Shown here one piece after another: positions 46,660 to 55,680 of a stretch of 64,000 nt of DNA; within the stretch, counting starts at the first letter, position 1, and every line of letters begins with the position of its first letter. The stretch covers positions 806,001 to 870,000 of the forward strand of contig NZ_JAHWQX010000002.1 of the NCBI RefSeq assembly GCF_019334345.1, written 5' to 3'. The stretch comes from Neohoeflea coraliihabitans (GTDB taxonomy: Bacteria; Pseudomonadota; Alphaproteobacteria; Rhizobiales; Rhizobiaceae). The notes beneath the pieces are model-generated. The model did no database searches, was not told the DNA's origin, and saw only the letters and a program-made list of their open reading frames with translations. The position numbers and the translations under genes are program-made.

Positions 46660-47652
46660 ATGAGTCAGTTTGATATTCTGTGTATCGGCAATGCCATTGT
46701 CGACATCATTGCCCGTTGCGAAGACAGTTTTCTCGAGGAAAACGCGATCATCAAAGGCGCAATGAACCTGATCGATGCCGAACGGGCCGAGACGCTCTAT
46801 GCACGGATGGGTCCGGCGATCGAAATGTCCGGGGGCAGCGCCGGCAACACCGCCGCGGGTATTGCCAGTCTCGGCGGCCGTGCGGCCTTTTTCGGCAAGG
46901 TGGCCGATGATCAGCTGGGACAGATCTTCAGCCACGACATTCGCGCCCAGGGCGTGCATTTTCAGACACCGGCGCTCACCGGCACACCGCCGACGGCGCG
47001 CTCGATGATTTTCGTGACGCCGGATGGCGAACGCTCGATGAATACCTATCTCGGTGCCTGCGTGGAACTGGGTCCCGAGGATGTTGAAGAGGATGTGGTC
47101 GCGGCGAGCCCCATCACTTATTTCGAGGGCTATCTGTGGGACCCACCGCGCGCCAAGGATGCGATCCGTCGCACCGCAGAGATTGCGCATGCGCACGGTC
47201 GACAGATGTCGATGACGCTGTCAGATCCGTTTTGTGTCGATCGCTACCGCGATGAATTTCTCGAGCTGATGCGCTCGGGCACCGTCGATATCGTCTTTGC
47301 CAATGAAGACGAGGTGAAGTCCCTCTATCAGACGCACGATCTCGAGACGGCGATCGCGGCAATCGCGGGCGATTGCCAGATTGCCGCGGTGACACGCTCG
47401 GAGAAGGGATCGGTAGCGATCGCCGGCGACGCGCGGCACGAGATCCCGGCGATTAAGGTGCGCGAGGTGGTCGACACCACCGGCGCCGGTGATCTCTATG
47501 CAGCGGGTTTCCTGCACGGACTGGCGCAGGACAAGCCCCTCGATGCGTGTGGCCGGCTGGGCAGTCTGGCTGCCGGACTGGTGATCGAGCAGATCGGACC
47601 GCGGCTGCAATTCTCGCTGGCCGAAGCGGCGCGCAAGAATGGATTGCTCTAG
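46660..47652 (+). CDS. PfkB-family adenosine kinase
   Basis: 330 aa ribokinase-fold sugar/nucleoside kinase. Features: DILCIGNAIVDIIARC at the N-terminus, MSGGSAGNTAAGIASLGG (substrate lid), FANEDEVKSLY, TRSEKGSVAIAG, and VVDTTGAGDLYAAGFLHGL with the catalytic Asp in the DTTGAGD anion hole. Most similar in layout to bacterial adenosine kinases (AMP from adenosine and ATP). Convergent with grpE. glnD is not found after mutS, unlike the order I recall in many rhizobia. Confidence 0.9.
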   Translation: MSQFDILCIGNAIVDIIARCEDSFLEENAIIKGAMNLIDAERAETLYARMGPAIEMSGGSAGNTAAGIASLGGRAAFFGKVADDQLGQIFSHDIRAQGVHFQTPALTGTPPTARSMIFVTPDGERSMNTYLGACVELGPEDVEEDVVAASPITYFEGYLWDPPRAKDAIRRTAEIAHAHGRQMSMTLSDPFCVDRYRDEFLELMRSGTVDIVFANEDEVKSLYQTHDLETAIAAIAGDCQIAAVTRSEKGSVAIAGDARHEIPAIKVREVVDTTGAGDLYAAGFLHGLAQDKPLDACGRLGSLAAGLVIEQIGPRLQFSLAEAARKNGLL

Positions 47653-47746
47653 CGCGGCACGCGCCAGCGAGCACCGATAACGTCACTGCGGCCAGATTGC
47701 ATCGCCAGGAGGAACCGGCGGCGCTGGTTTATCAGCCCGCGAGTTC

Positions 47747-48358
47747 TCAGGCGTCCTTCTCGGCCTGCGGATTGGGCGGGCCGGGCTCGGCAGCGGGCTC
47801 CTTCGGACCGCCCTTGGCGACCCCGACCATGGCCGGCCGCAGCACCCGTTCGCCGATAACGAAACCCGGCTGGACCACTTCAATCACGGTGTTGTTCGGG
47901 AACTCCGGATTGGGAACCTCGAACATCGCCTGGTGGAAGTGCGGATCGAACTTTTCGCCCTTCGGATTGATCTTGCGGACCTGATGTTTTTCAAGCGCCG
48001 CCAGCATCGTGCGTTCAGTCAGCTCGACGCCTTCGAACAGTGTCTTCAGATCGCCCTCTTCGGCCGTTGCATCGTCTCCCACCGATTCAATGGCGCGGCG
48101 CAGATTATCTGCCACCTGAAGCATCTCGCGGGCAAAGCCGGCGACTGAATAGCTTTTGGCATCAGCGACATCGCGGCTGGTGCGGCGACGCAGATTTTCC
48201 ATTTCGGCGGCAAGGCGCAGATAGCGATCCTTCAGATCGGCATTCTCGGCCTGCAATGCCTCGATATCGGCCAAAGGCTGATCGCCCTCTTCGGCGGGAG
48301 CGGCCTCGGCTTCAGTCTCTTCGTACCGCCGGTCTTGCTGCTCATCACTCGTCATCAT
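47747..48358 (-). CDS. grpE: Nucleotide exchange factor GrpE
   Basis: DnaK co-chaperone and thermosensor. 203 aa: acidic unstructured N-terminus, long coiled coil (35-90, [30 protein letters not shown]), four-helix bundle, and beta-wing [47 protein letters not shown] at 48358. Usually adjacent to hrcA; here an oppositely oriented three-gene cassette separates them. Confidence 0.96.
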   Translation of the reverse strand: MMTSDEQQDRRYEETEAEAAPAEEGDQPLADIEALQAENADLKDRYLRLAAEMENLRRRTSRDVADAKSYSVAGFAREMLQVADNLRRAIESVGDDATAEEGDLKTLFEGVELTERTMLAALEKHQVRKINPKGEKFDPHFHQAMFEVPNPEFPNNTVIEVVQPGFVIGERVLRPAMVGVAKGGPKEPAAEPGPPNPQAEKDA

Positions 48359-48399
48359 TCACAGTCCCTGCACATTTCATCAAAGGAAGCTGGATCGCA

Positions 48400-48427
48400 T
48401 ATCATTGTTCGAACCACAAAAATCAAG
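48400..48427 (-). promoter_or_regulatory. Candidate heat-shock (RpoH-type) promoter for grpE
   Basis: Minus strand CTTGAT (48427-48422), about 15 bp, then an ATGATAT stretch (48406-48400), resembling alphaproteobacterial sigma-32 sites. An 8-bp palindrome GTTCGAAC (48407-48414) sits in the spacer. Confidence 0.4.
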
Positions 48428-48477
48428 GCCCGGACCACGTTTCCAGCGGTGAGAAGAGATGTTTCGGCGGATTGCCG

Positions 48478-48500
48478 GGAACGTTTTGCAGATGTCTGCA
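48478..48500 (+). promoter_or_regulatory. GGAAC box plus 14-bp palindrome before ECF cassette
   Basis: GGAAC (48478-48482) is the usual -35 core of ECF-sigma promoters. Directly after it is TGCAGATGTCTGCA (48487-48500), a palindrome with 6-bp arms and a 2-bp centre, 54 nt before the first gene of the cassette. It could be an autoregulated ECF promoter with an operator; no clear -10 is visible. Confidence 0.4.
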
Positions 48501-48554
48501 TCCAAGGCTTCGAGTGCGGAATTTGCCGCACCGGCAATGCTGAAAGGAAACATC

Positions 48555-48974
48555 ATGCTCAAGCCACTCATCTTTGCTGGCCTGTTTACGCTCTCCGCCG
48601 CTTCTGCGGCCCCGGCCCTCGACGCGGATGCGGTCAATCAATCACCGCCGGGTGAGCCGTTCGTCCAGGTGAGCGAAGCGCTGCCTCTGCCGGAATTCAT
48701 TCCCGGTCTCGGCACGCTGTTTGTCGATCCGGCACAACTTCCCGCGGGCCCGTTTCTTGCCTATGACCATGCAGGAAAGCTCAGCGCCACGGTGTACATG
48801 ACGCCGCTCAAAGCCTTGCAGGATGGCACCGCTTTCGACGGTTTGGCCGTTGGGTCAAGCACCGTCAGCGCCGTGGACATTTACTATAATGGCGGCCATC
48901 CAGGCGTTGATGAACCGCACGCACATGTGGTGCTGTTTCATGACGCCGAAGCCAAGGCGAGGCTCGCCGAATGA
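48555..48974 (+). CDS. Exported His-motif protein, first gene of ECF cassette
   Basis: 139 aa. Signal peptide 1-24 or so (MLKPLIFAGLFTLSAASAAP). Mature domain has YMTPLKALQDG and a His cluster GHPGVDEPHAHVVLFH (H115, H122, H124, H129) that looks metal-binding. It may belong to the TTHB210-like (DUF5602) group, which in Thermus is ECF-controlled; that link is from memory and weak. ATG at 48555 follows AAAGGA by 8 nt. Stop overlaps the next start (ATGATG). Function unknown. Confidence 0.72.
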   Translation: MLKPLIFAGLFTLSAASAAPALDADAVNQSPPGEPFVQVSEALPLPEFIPGLGTLFVDPAQLPAGPFLAYDHAGKLSATVYMTPLKALQDGTAFDGLAVGSSTVSAVDIYYNGGHPGVDEPHAHVVLFHDAEAKARLAE

Positions 48975-49501
48975 TGCTGAAACGACGTCAGGCGTTGTCC
49001 AGCGGGGGTGGCGTGCTCGCCGCCCTTGCCTGCCCCCGCCTTCTTGCCGCGGCCCCGCTGAAGACAATTTTCATGCGCGGCAGCGCGCGTGGGGAGCGGA
49101 TATGGTTTGATCCCGTGGGGCTGGCCGTCGCGCCCGGCACGCGGTTGCGGTTTATCAATCGCGACCAGGGCAACAGCCACACCGCAACGAGCTATCATCC
49201 GGACAACTACGACCGCGAGCGACGAATCCCGGTGCGGGCAACGCCCTGGGACAGCGGGTTCCTGCTGCCGGGCGACAGCTTTGAAGTGACGCTGACCGCG
49301 CCCGGGGTCTATGACTATTATTGCATTCCCCATGAAATGGCGGGGATGGTCGGCCGTATCGTCGTTGGCATGCCGGAAGATCCCCTCTGGGAGGGAGCGC
49401 GCGGTGACAGCGATGATCTTGCAGCACAAGCGGCAGCCGGGTTTCCGAGCGTTGAAACCATTCTGCGGCACAGGGCGATCAGTCAGGAGGCGAAACCATG
49501 A
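48971..49501 (+). CDS. Tat-exported cupredoxin
   Basis: 176 aa type-1 blue copper protein. N-terminus LKRRQALSSGGGVLAALA has the twin Arg and h-region of a Tat signal. Copper ligands: H70 (NSHTAT), C118, H121 and M126 in YYCIPHEMAGM, a C-x2-H-x4-M loop like plastocyanins and halocyanins. A 45-residue C-terminal extension follows (EGARGDSDDLAAQAAAG...). Translationally coupled to both neighbours by overlapping ATGs. Likely a periplasmic electron carrier or copper/redox sensor feeding the ECF system. Confidence 0.87.
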   Translation: MMLKRRQALSSGGGVLAALACPRLLAAAPLKTIFMRGSARGERIWFDPVGLAVAPGTRLRFINRDQGNSHTATSYHPDNYDRERRIPVRATPWDSGFLLPGDSFEVTLTAPGVYDYYCIPHEMAGMVGRIVVGMPEDPLWEGARGDSDDLAAQAAAGFPSVETILRHRAISQEAKP

Positions 49502-50202
49502 ATGTGCCGACAGCACGCTGTGCACCGACTGATCCAACGGCTACCAGCGACCGTGCCTCGCTTGTCCGACGGGCGCGCGGGCGGGACGAGCAGGCGATCC
49601 GCGAACTCATCCGCCAGATGAACCCCCGGCTTTTTCGCGTGGCCCGGGGCATGGCCGGCAGCGATGCCGAGGCGGAGGAGATCGTCCAGGAGACCTATCT
49701 CCTCGCCTTCACGCGCCTCGACGGTTTTCGCGGCGAGGCGCAATTTGCGACGTGGATCACGCGAATTGCCATCAATTGCGCGCTGATGCAGCGTCGGCGT
49801 GCGCAACCGAGCAAGGAGTATGACACGGTGAAGGAGGAAGAAGCGGACGGTGTACTGCCTTTTCCGGTTCAGCACACAGAGTTGCCGGAGGCGGCCCTGG
49901 GACGTGCACAAATCCGCGCACTGCTCGAAGATGCCGTCTCTCAGCTGCCGCCGGACCTGCGCCTGCCGTTCGTGATGCGCGAGGCCGAAGGGTTGAGCGT
50001 GGGCATCATCGCGCGCCAGCTTGATCTGTCCAGCGTGACGGTGCGAACGCGCCTGTTTCGTGCGCGGCGAAAATTGCGCGCCGTGCTTGAACAACGCGTC
50101 GCTGGCGGCTTTGAAAGCATCTATCCCTTTGATGGCGCCCGTTGCTCGAACATGGCTGACCGCGTGATTGCCGGTCTCGCCCTAAACCATGTGGGGCGCT
50201 AG
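49498..50202 (+). CDS. ECF-type RNA polymerase sigma factor
   Basis: 234 aa. Sigma-2 region near 20-95 (DAEAEEIVQETYLLAFTRLDGFRGEAQFATWITRIAINCALMQRR) and sigma-4 region near 140-200 (LEDAVSQLPPDLRLPFVMREAEGLSVGIIARQLDLSSVTVRTRLFRARRKL). After it comes a 33-residue C-terminal extension (FESIYPFDGARCSNM...) with a single Cys. No anti-sigma gene follows; the next gene, hrcA, is convergent with a shared CTAG at the stops. The ATG overlaps the cupredoxin stop. Control may therefore lie in the exported cupredoxin/His protein or in the extension. Confidence 0.9.
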   Translation: MNVPTARCAPTDPTATSDRASLVRRARGRDEQAIRELIRQMNPRLFRVARGMAGSDAEAEEIVQETYLLAFTRLDGFRGEAQFATWITRIAINCALMQRRRAQPSKEYDTVKEEEADGVLPFPVQHTELPEAALGRAQIRALLEDAVSQLPPDLRLPFVMREAEGLSVGIIARQLDLSSVTVRTRLFRARRKLRAVLEQRVAGGFESIYPFDGARCSNMADRVIAGLALNHVGR

Positions 50203-51275
50203 CGCAGGATGCGCGAGACGAGTTGCGCCGTGTAATCGACCATCGGGACGATGCGGGCGTAATTGAGCCGCGTCGGACCTATGATACCGACCGCGCCGAC
50301 CACCTGGTTTTCGCCGTCGCGGTAGGGTGCGACAATCAGCGACGATCCCGACAATGAGAAGAGCTTGTTTTCCGATCCGATGAAGATGCGTACGCCGGAG
50401 CCCTCTTCGGCGAGGGTCATCAATTCAATCAGGTTCTCCTTGCGCTCCAACTCATCAAACAGCAGACGCAGCCGATCAAGTTCTTCACCGGCCGCGAGGC
50501 TGTCGAGCAGATTGGCACGGCCGCGCACGATCATCCGGGCCGCCCCGCCCTGTTCCGAGCCGGCCCAGACCGCCAGACCGCGCTCGACCAGATCGCTCGA
50601 CAATTCATCGAGTTCGCGGCGCAGCTCGGCCTGAAGACCGCGCAATTCACCGCGTGCCTCGCTCATCGTGCGGCCGGCCAGATGGGCATTGAGATAATTG
50701 GCCGCCTCGGTCAACTGGCTGGCGGTGACGCCGGCGGGCAGTTCCATGACGCGGTTCTCAACCTCGTCATTGTCGCCAACCAGCACCACCAGGGCGCGTT
50801 GCGGATCGAGGCGGATGAACTCAATGTGCCGGATCGCGTGGTCGGTCTTTGCCGCAATCACCAGGCCGGCACCGCGCGACAGGCCTGAGAGCATCTGGCT
50901 GGCCTCGGTGAGCACAGTCTCCACCGGACGGCCGGCCGAGGTGCGGCGCACCTGACTCTCGATTTCGTGGCGCAGGTCCGGTTGCAGATCACCCACCTGC
51001 ATGAATGCATCGACGAAAAAGCGCAGACCCTTTTGCGTGGGCAGCCGCCCGGCGCTGATATGCGGCGCGTAGATCAGGCCGAGTTCCTCGAGATCGCTCA
51101 TCACATTGCGCACCGAGGCTGGCGACAGCGATGCGGTGAGCATGCGCGCCAGTGTGCGCGAACCGAGCGGTTCACCTGACTCGAGATAGGTCTCGACGAT
51201 GTTGCGGAAGATCTCGCGGGACCGGTCGTCGAGGTTCGACATGAGGTCGGCCGCTGCAAACTGATTGACCGTCAT
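50199..51275 (-). CDS. hrcA: Heat-inducible transcription repressor HrcA
   Basis: Repressor of groESL-type operons through CIRCE elements. About 358 aa. N-terminal winged helix (DDRSREIFRNIVETYLESGEPLGSRTLARML...SPASVRNVMSDLEELGLIYAPHISAGRLPT), then a GAF-like and dimerisation region (FIGSENKLFSLSGSSLIVAPY, GAVGIIGPTRLNYARIVPMVDYTAQLVSRIL). Start uncertain: ATG 51275, ATG 51242 or GTG 51305 are all possible. Divergent from rph. Confidence 0.93.
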   Translation of the reverse strand: MTVNQFAAADLMSNLDDRSREIFRNIVETYLESGEPLGSRTLARMLTASLSPASVRNVMSDLEELGLIYAPHISAGRLPTQKGLRFFVDAFMQVGDLQPDLRHEIESQVRRTSAGRPVETVLTEASQMLSGLSRGAGLVIAAKTDHAIRHIEFIRLDPQRALVVLVGDNDEVENRVMELPAGVTASQLTEAANYLNAHLAGRTMSEARGELRGLQAELRRELDELSSDLVERGLAVWAGSEQGGAARMIVRGRANLLDSLAAGEELDRLRLLFDELERKENLIELMTLAEEGSGVRIFIGSENKLFSLSGSSLIVAPYRDGENQVVGAVGIIGPTRLNYARIVPMVDYTAQLVSRILR

Positions 51276-51322
51276 GACGATTGTTTTTGAACTCCTCAGC
51301 AGCACATTGCACAGTCCATTAA

Positions 51323-51351
51323 ACTATAGGGTCTCGGCAGGCCGAGTAAAA
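51323..51351 (-). promoter_or_regulatory. Candidate hrcA promoter with embedded palindrome
   Basis: Minus strand TTTTAC (51351-51346), 17 bp, TATAGT (51328-51323). The spacer holds most of a 14-bp palindrome CTCGGC-AG-GCCGAG (51333-51346), placed like an operator. It does not match the CIRCE consensus. Confidence 0.4.
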
Positions 51352-51481
51352 GAGGCAAGCGCACGAGCGGTGATGTCTTGAGCCGTTTTGACGCGGCTTT
51401 TGCAGGCGGCGGCGCGGAACCGCTTCCATCTGCCCGGCAAACGCTCTAGAAGCAGCGCCACAGCAAACAAGGAGACTTCAT

Positions 51482-52213
51482 ATGCGTCCTTCCGGTCGTA
51501 AAACGGATCAGATGCGGGCCGTCAGCTTCGAGCGCGGATTTTCAAAACACGCCGAGGGCTCGTGCCTGGTCAAGTTTGGCGACACGCATGTTCTGTGCAC
51601 CGCCAGTCTGGAAGAACGGGTACCGCCGTGGCTGCGCAATGCCGGGCGTGGCTGGGTTACCGCCGAATACGGCATGCTGCCCCGGGCGACGGGCGATCGC
51701 ATGCGGCGGGAAGCATCGGCCGGCAAACAGGGTGGCCGCACCCAGGAAATCCAGAGATTGATCGGTCGGTCGCTGCGTGCGGTCGTCGATCTCGAGGCCC
51801 TCGGCGAACGCCAGATCACCGTGGACTGCGATGTGTTGCAGGCTGATGGGGGGACGCGCACGGCTGCGATCACCGGCGCATGGGTAGCGCTGCGCGACTG
51901 TCTTGGCTGGATGGAAGCGCGGCAGATGGTCAAGGCCGACAAGGTGCTGAAGGACCATGTCGCCGCCATTTCCTGCGGCATCTTCGCCGGGCAATCGGTG
52001 ATCGATCTCGATTATCTCGAGGATTCAGCCGCGGAGACGGATGCCAATTTCGTCATGACCGGCGCCGGCGGCATCGTCGAAATTCAGGGCACGGCGGAAG
52101 GCGAACCGTTCAGCCAGGAGCAGTTTCTGACCCTGCTGTCGCTGGCCGGCACGGGAATCGGAGAGCTCGTTGAGATGCAGAAAAAGGTCCTCTCGGACAC
52201 TTCTGCAGCCTGA
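51482..52213 (+). CDS. rph: Ribonuclease PH
   Basis: Phosphorolytic 3'-5' exoribonuclease that trims tRNA 3' ends. 243 aa, one RNase PH domain: [61 protein letters not shown] (phosphate-binding Arg), [22 protein letters not shown], and [19 protein letters not shown]. Divergent partner of hrcA, as in other alphaproteobacteria. Confidence 0.96.
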   Translation: MRPSGRKTDQMRAVSFERGFSKHAEGSCLVKFGDTHVLCTASLEERVPPWLRNAGRGWVTAEYGMLPRATGDRMRREASAGKQGGRTQEIQRLIGRSLRAVVDLEALGERQITVDCDVLQADGGTRTAAITGAWVALRDCLGWMEARQMVKADKVLKDHVAAISCGIFAGQSVIDLDYLEDSAAETDANFVMTGAGGIVEIQGTAEGEPFSQEQFLTLLSLAGTGIGELVEMQKKVLSDTSAA

Positions 52214-52239
52214 CAGCAGACACAGCGCAAGGAACGGAT

Positions 52240-52896
52240 GTGACGACGGCAAAGACCATACTCGTGGCCAGCCACAACGCCGGCAAGATCGCCGAGTTCA
52301 GCGCGTTGTTCACGCCGCTCGGCGTGACGGTGACGTCGGCTGCGGAACGGGGTCTGGCGGAACCTGTGGAGGAGGGTGAGACCTTCGAGGCAAATGCCGC
52401 CACCAAGGCGCTGGCGGCAGCGCGCGCCTCGGGCCTGCCGGCCTTGTCCGACGATTCCGGGCTGATGGTCGACGGACTGGATGGCGCGCCGGGCGTTTAC
52501 ACTGCCGACTGGGCGACGCTGCCGGACGGAGGGCGCGATTTCAACGTGGCGATGCAGAAGGTCGAAGCGGCACTGCAAGCGCGCAACCTGCAGACGCCCG
52601 CGCAGCGCGGCGCACGGTTCGTCAGCGTGTTGTGTCTTGCCGACCCCGACGGCTCGACCGCATTTTACCGCGGCGAGATTGCCGGCCATCTCGTCTGGCC
52701 GCCGCGCGGCGATAAGGGTTTCGGCTACGACCCGGTGTTTCAGCCGGAAGGACACCAGCGGACCTTCGGCGAAATGTCGTCCGATGAGAAGCATGGCTGG
52801 AAACCGGGCGATGCGACCGCTCTTTCGCATCGGGCGCGTGCCTTCAAGCAATTTGTCGAGGAGGGCCTCGGTCTGCCGAGCGACACCAGCCGATGA
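52240..52896 (+). CDS. rdgB: Non-canonical purine NTP pyrophosphatase RdgB/HAM1
   Basis: Hydrolyses dITP/XTP-type nucleotides, keeping them out of DNA. 218 aa. [51 protein letters not shown] and [10 protein letters not shown] are the four family motifs. GTG start at 52240. Overlaps hemW by 4 bp (ATGA). Confidence 0.95.
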   Translation: MTTAKTILVASHNAGKIAEFSALFTPLGVTVTSAAERGLAEPVEEGETFEANAATKALAAARASGLPALSDDSGLMVDGLDGAPGVYTADWATLPDGGRDFNVAMQKVEAALQARNLQTPAQRGARFVSVLCLADPDGSTAFYRGEIAGHLVWPPRGDKGFGYDPVFQPEGHQRTFGEMSSDEKHGWKPGDATALSHRARAFKQFVEEGLGLPSDTSR

Positions 52897-54167
52897 GTGA
52901 GTTTCCCAGGCGCCAGAGACCAGCATCTGGCCTGACGCGATCGGCGCCCGAGCCGCGCCAACGCAGTGTCGCGCAGATGCGGCGCGCGGCCAATGATGGC
53001 GGCGGTGTCAATCGTGATGACGGAACGCCAGGGTTCGGGATCTATCTGCACTGGCCGTTCTGCGCGGCCAAATGTCCCTATTGCGATTTCAACAGCCATG
53101 TCCGGCATCAAGAGGTTGATCAGTCTGCTTACAGTGCTGCCTTCGCCCGGGAGATCGCTCATATGCGGCAAATGTCCGGACCCCGCGAGGTGACGAGTAT
53201 TTTCATCGGAGGCGGAACGCCTTCGCTGATGCAGCCCGAGACGGTCGGCACCCTCCTGGAAGCGGTCGCGCAGGCCTGGCACGTGCCGGACGGGATTGAA
53301 ATCACCATGGAGGCCAACCCCTCCAGCGTCGAAGCGGCGCGCTTTCACGGCTACCGAGCGGCCGGCGTCAACCGGCTGTCGATGGGTGTGCAGGCGCTCA
53401 ACGATGCCGACCTGAAGAAGCTCGGCCGTCTGCATGATGTTGCCGGGGCGCTGGAAGCGATCGGCCTGGCGCGCCAGATCTTTCCGCGCATGTCGTTTGA
53501 TCTGATTTATGCAAGGCCCGGCCAGTCCAGCGCCGCCTGGGAGGCTGAATTGGAGCAAGCGATCGGCCTGGCCGCCGACCATCTCTCCCTCTACCAGCTG
53601 ACAATCGAGGAAGGGACGCCGTTTTTCGGCCTGCACACTGCGGGCAAACTGATCGTGCCGGACGGGGAAGCGTCGGCGGAACTGTACGAAGTGACCCAGG
53701 CGATCACTGCCGCGCACGGGCTGCCGGCCTACGAGATTTCAAACCATGCGCGACCGGGGGCGGAAAGCCGCCACAATCTGACCTATTGGCGCTATGGCGA
53801 CTATGCCGGCATCGGCCCGGGAGCGCATGGGCGGCTGACGATCGCCGGGAGAAAAATCGCCACCGCCACGCTGCGGCACCCGGAAAGCTGGCTCGCGCAG
53901 GTGGGCGAACAAGGGCATGGCATCGATGAGGAGGAATGGCTCGACAGCGCCACCCAGGCCGATGAGTTGCTGCTGATGGGATTGCGGCTTACGGAGGGTC
54001 TCGACCTGGCGCGCTGGCGGGCGCTGGCAGGCCGGGAGCTCGACACCGACCGTGTCGCCTTTCTGGACAATCTGGGATTGATTGAAGGGTTGGGTCCAAA
54101 CCGGCTGCGCTGCACGCCACGCGGCATGCTGGTGCTCGACGCCGTGGTGGCCGATCTCGCCTTTTGA
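52893..54167 (+). CDS. hemW: Radical SAM heme chaperone HemW (HemN-like)
   Basis: 424 aa. The radical-SAM cluster is in [16 protein letters not shown] (CxxxCxxC), followed by [40 protein letters not shown] and the C-terminal HemN domain. HemW binds and delivers heme rather than oxidising coproporphyrinogen; by gene position (rdgB-hemW) this is HemW. A 40-residue basic N-terminal lead precedes the core, so a downstream start is possible. Confidence 0.92.
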   Translation: MSEFPRRQRPASGLTRSAPEPRQRSVAQMRRAANDGGGVNRDDGTPGFGIYLHWPFCAAKCPYCDFNSHVRHQEVDQSAYSAAFAREIAHMRQMSGPREVTSIFIGGGTPSLMQPETVGTLLEAVAQAWHVPDGIEITMEANPSSVEAARFHGYRAAGVNRLSMGVQALNDADLKKLGRLHDVAGALEAIGLARQIFPRMSFDLIYARPGQSSAAWEAELEQAIGLAADHLSLYQLTIEEGTPFFGLHTAGKLIVPDGEASAELYEVTQAITAAHGLPAYEISNHARPGAESRHNLTYWRYGDYAGIGPGAHGRLTIAGRKIATATLRHPESWLAQVGEQGHGIDEEEWLDSATQADELLLMGLRLTEGLDLARWRALAGRELDTDRVAFLDNLGLIEGLGPNRLRCTPRGMLVLDAVVADLAF

Positions 54168-54260
54168 CGCTGTTTCGGGCAAGCTGGCGGGCGCGCAGCG
54201 GCGACTGCTCGCCATGTCCGATTGCGGATGCTGCGCGGCAAGGAGTTCCGAGCTAGTTGC

Positions 54261-55181
54261 ATGACCGATAACCCCCCCGCTCGCCCTGCGCCAAAAGGCG
54301 TTGCCAGCAAGAGTTTTACGATCGCCGGTGCCGAACTGGCGGCGCGGCCGCTCGATGCGGCATTGTATCTTGTGTCGACACCCATCGGAAATCTCGGCGA
54401 CATGACCCTGCGCGGGCTGGAAACGCTGGCCGCTGCCGATGTGATCGCCTGCGAGGACACGCGCGTGTCACGCGTGCTTCTGGAACGCTACGGCATTGCG
54501 GGACGTCCCTATGCCTATCATGAACACAATGCCGATGCGGTGGGCCCGAAACTGATCGCACGCATTTGCGGGGGCGAAAGCGTCGCCCTGATCTCTGACG
54601 CCGGTACGCCGCTCGTCTCCGATCCGGGCTATCGGCTGACCCAGTTGGCACTGGACGCCGGGCTGAGGGTGATCCCGGTGCCCGGCGCCTCGGCGCCGCT
54701 GGCGGCGCTGGTGGCTTCCGGCCTGCCCAATGACGCTTTTCTGTTCGGCGGTTTCTTGCCGCAGAAGGACAAGGCGAAACGCGACCGCTTGCGCGCCTTT
54801 GCGGATGTGGCCGCAACACTGGTATTTTTCGACAGCCCGAACCGCATCGGCGCCACCTTGCAAGCCGCCGCCGAGGAACTGGGCGCAACGCGGCCGGCGG
54901 CCGTGTGCCGCGAACTGACCAAGGCTTTTGAAGAGGTCCGGCGGGACACGTTGGGCGGCCTTGCGGAGGCCTATGCCGATACTACGACAAAGGGGGAAAT
55001 CGTTCTTGTCATCGCACCGGGCGAATACAGTCCCCCAAGCGCGCAGGAGGTGGACAGCATTCTCGCCGAGCTGATCACCGATCTTCCAGCCGGCAAGGCC
55101 GCAACGGAGGCATCGCACCGCACCGGCCTGCCGCGCAAGGTGCTGTATGACCGATTGCTGGCGATGAAGGACGAGAGGTGA
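54261..55181 (+). CDS. rsmI: 16S rRNA (cytidine1402-2'-O)-methyltransferase
   Basis: Methylates C1402 in the decoding centre of 16S rRNA. 306 aa, tetrapyrrole-methylase fold: LYLVSTPIGNLGDMTLRGLETLAAADVIACEDTRVS, ALISDAGTPLVSDPGYRL, VIPVPGASAPLAALVASGLP. ATG at 54261 chosen over an upstream in-frame ATG at 54222. The end overlaps yraN. Confidence 0.96.
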   Translation: MTDNPPARPAPKGVASKSFTIAGAELAARPLDAALYLVSTPIGNLGDMTLRGLETLAAADVIACEDTRVSRVLLERYGIAGRPYAYHEHNADAVGPKLIARICGGESVALISDAGTPLVSDPGYRLTQLALDAGLRVIPVPGASAPLAALVASGLPNDAFLFGGFLPQKDKAKRDRLRAFADVAATLVFFDSPNRIGATLQAAAEELGATRPAAVCRELTKAFEEVRRDTLGGLAEAYADTTTKGEIVLVIAPGEYSPPSAQEVDSILAELITDLPAGKAATEASHRTGLPRKVLYDRLLAMKDER

Positions 55182-55594
55182 TGGCGGGCAGGGAGCGCGG
55201 ACCGCGCGCCACGCCCACCCTGCATCAGCGACCCACGCGGCGCCGACGCGATGCGGAGCGGCGCGGGCGACGGGCGGAGTGGATGGCGGCCTGCGCCTTG
55301 CTTGCCAAGGGTTATAAAATTGCCGCCCTGCGCTACCGCTGCGCGCAGGGCGAGGTCGATCTGATCGCCCGGCGCGGTGATCTGGTGGCTTTCGTCGAGG
55401 TCAAGGCGCGCCGTGACCTCGCAGGCGGCATTGACGCGGTCACCGCTACGGCTCAGCGGCGCATTGCGGCCGCCGGATGCCATTGGCTGGCGCGGCAAGG
55501 CGATCGTGATCGGTTGTCCTGGCGTCTCGATCTGGTGGTGGTGCGTCCATGGCGCTGGCCCTTGCACCTGCCCGGAGCCTTCGAGGCAGGATGA
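55181..55594 (+). CDS. yraN: UPF0102 (YraN) nuclease-fold protein
   Basis: 137 aa, PD-(D/E)xK-like fold of uncertain role, always near rsmI. Conserved: GRRAEWMAACALLAKGYKIAALRYRCAQGEVDLIARRGDLVAFVEVKAR, where GEVDLI and EVK supply nuclease-type acidic and Lys residues. The ATG at 55181 shares one base with the rsmI stop; GTG at 55178 is an alternative. Confidence 0.92.
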   Translation: MAGRERGPRATPTLHQRPTRRRRDAERRGRRAEWMAACALLAKGYKIAALRYRCAQGEVDLIARRGDLVAFVEVKARRDLAGGIDAVTATAQRRIAAAGCHWLARQGDRDRLSWRLDLVVVRPWRWPLHLPGAFEAG

Positions 55595-55598
55595 CAAT

Positions 55599-55635
55599 TT
55601 GCACCGGCGCTTAGCGGTGTACGGTTGCACCGGCG
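55599..55635 (+). repeat. 11-bp direct repeats upstream of gshB
   Basis: TTGCACCGGCG occurs at 55599-55609 and 55625-55635 (26-bp period), between yraN and gshB. A short stem CACCG...CGGTG lies between. Could be a tandem binding site. Confidence 0.45.
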
Positions 55636-55680
55636 GTACGGCCCGCGTATCTACTGACCACGCTGCATGGAGACCGCGCA

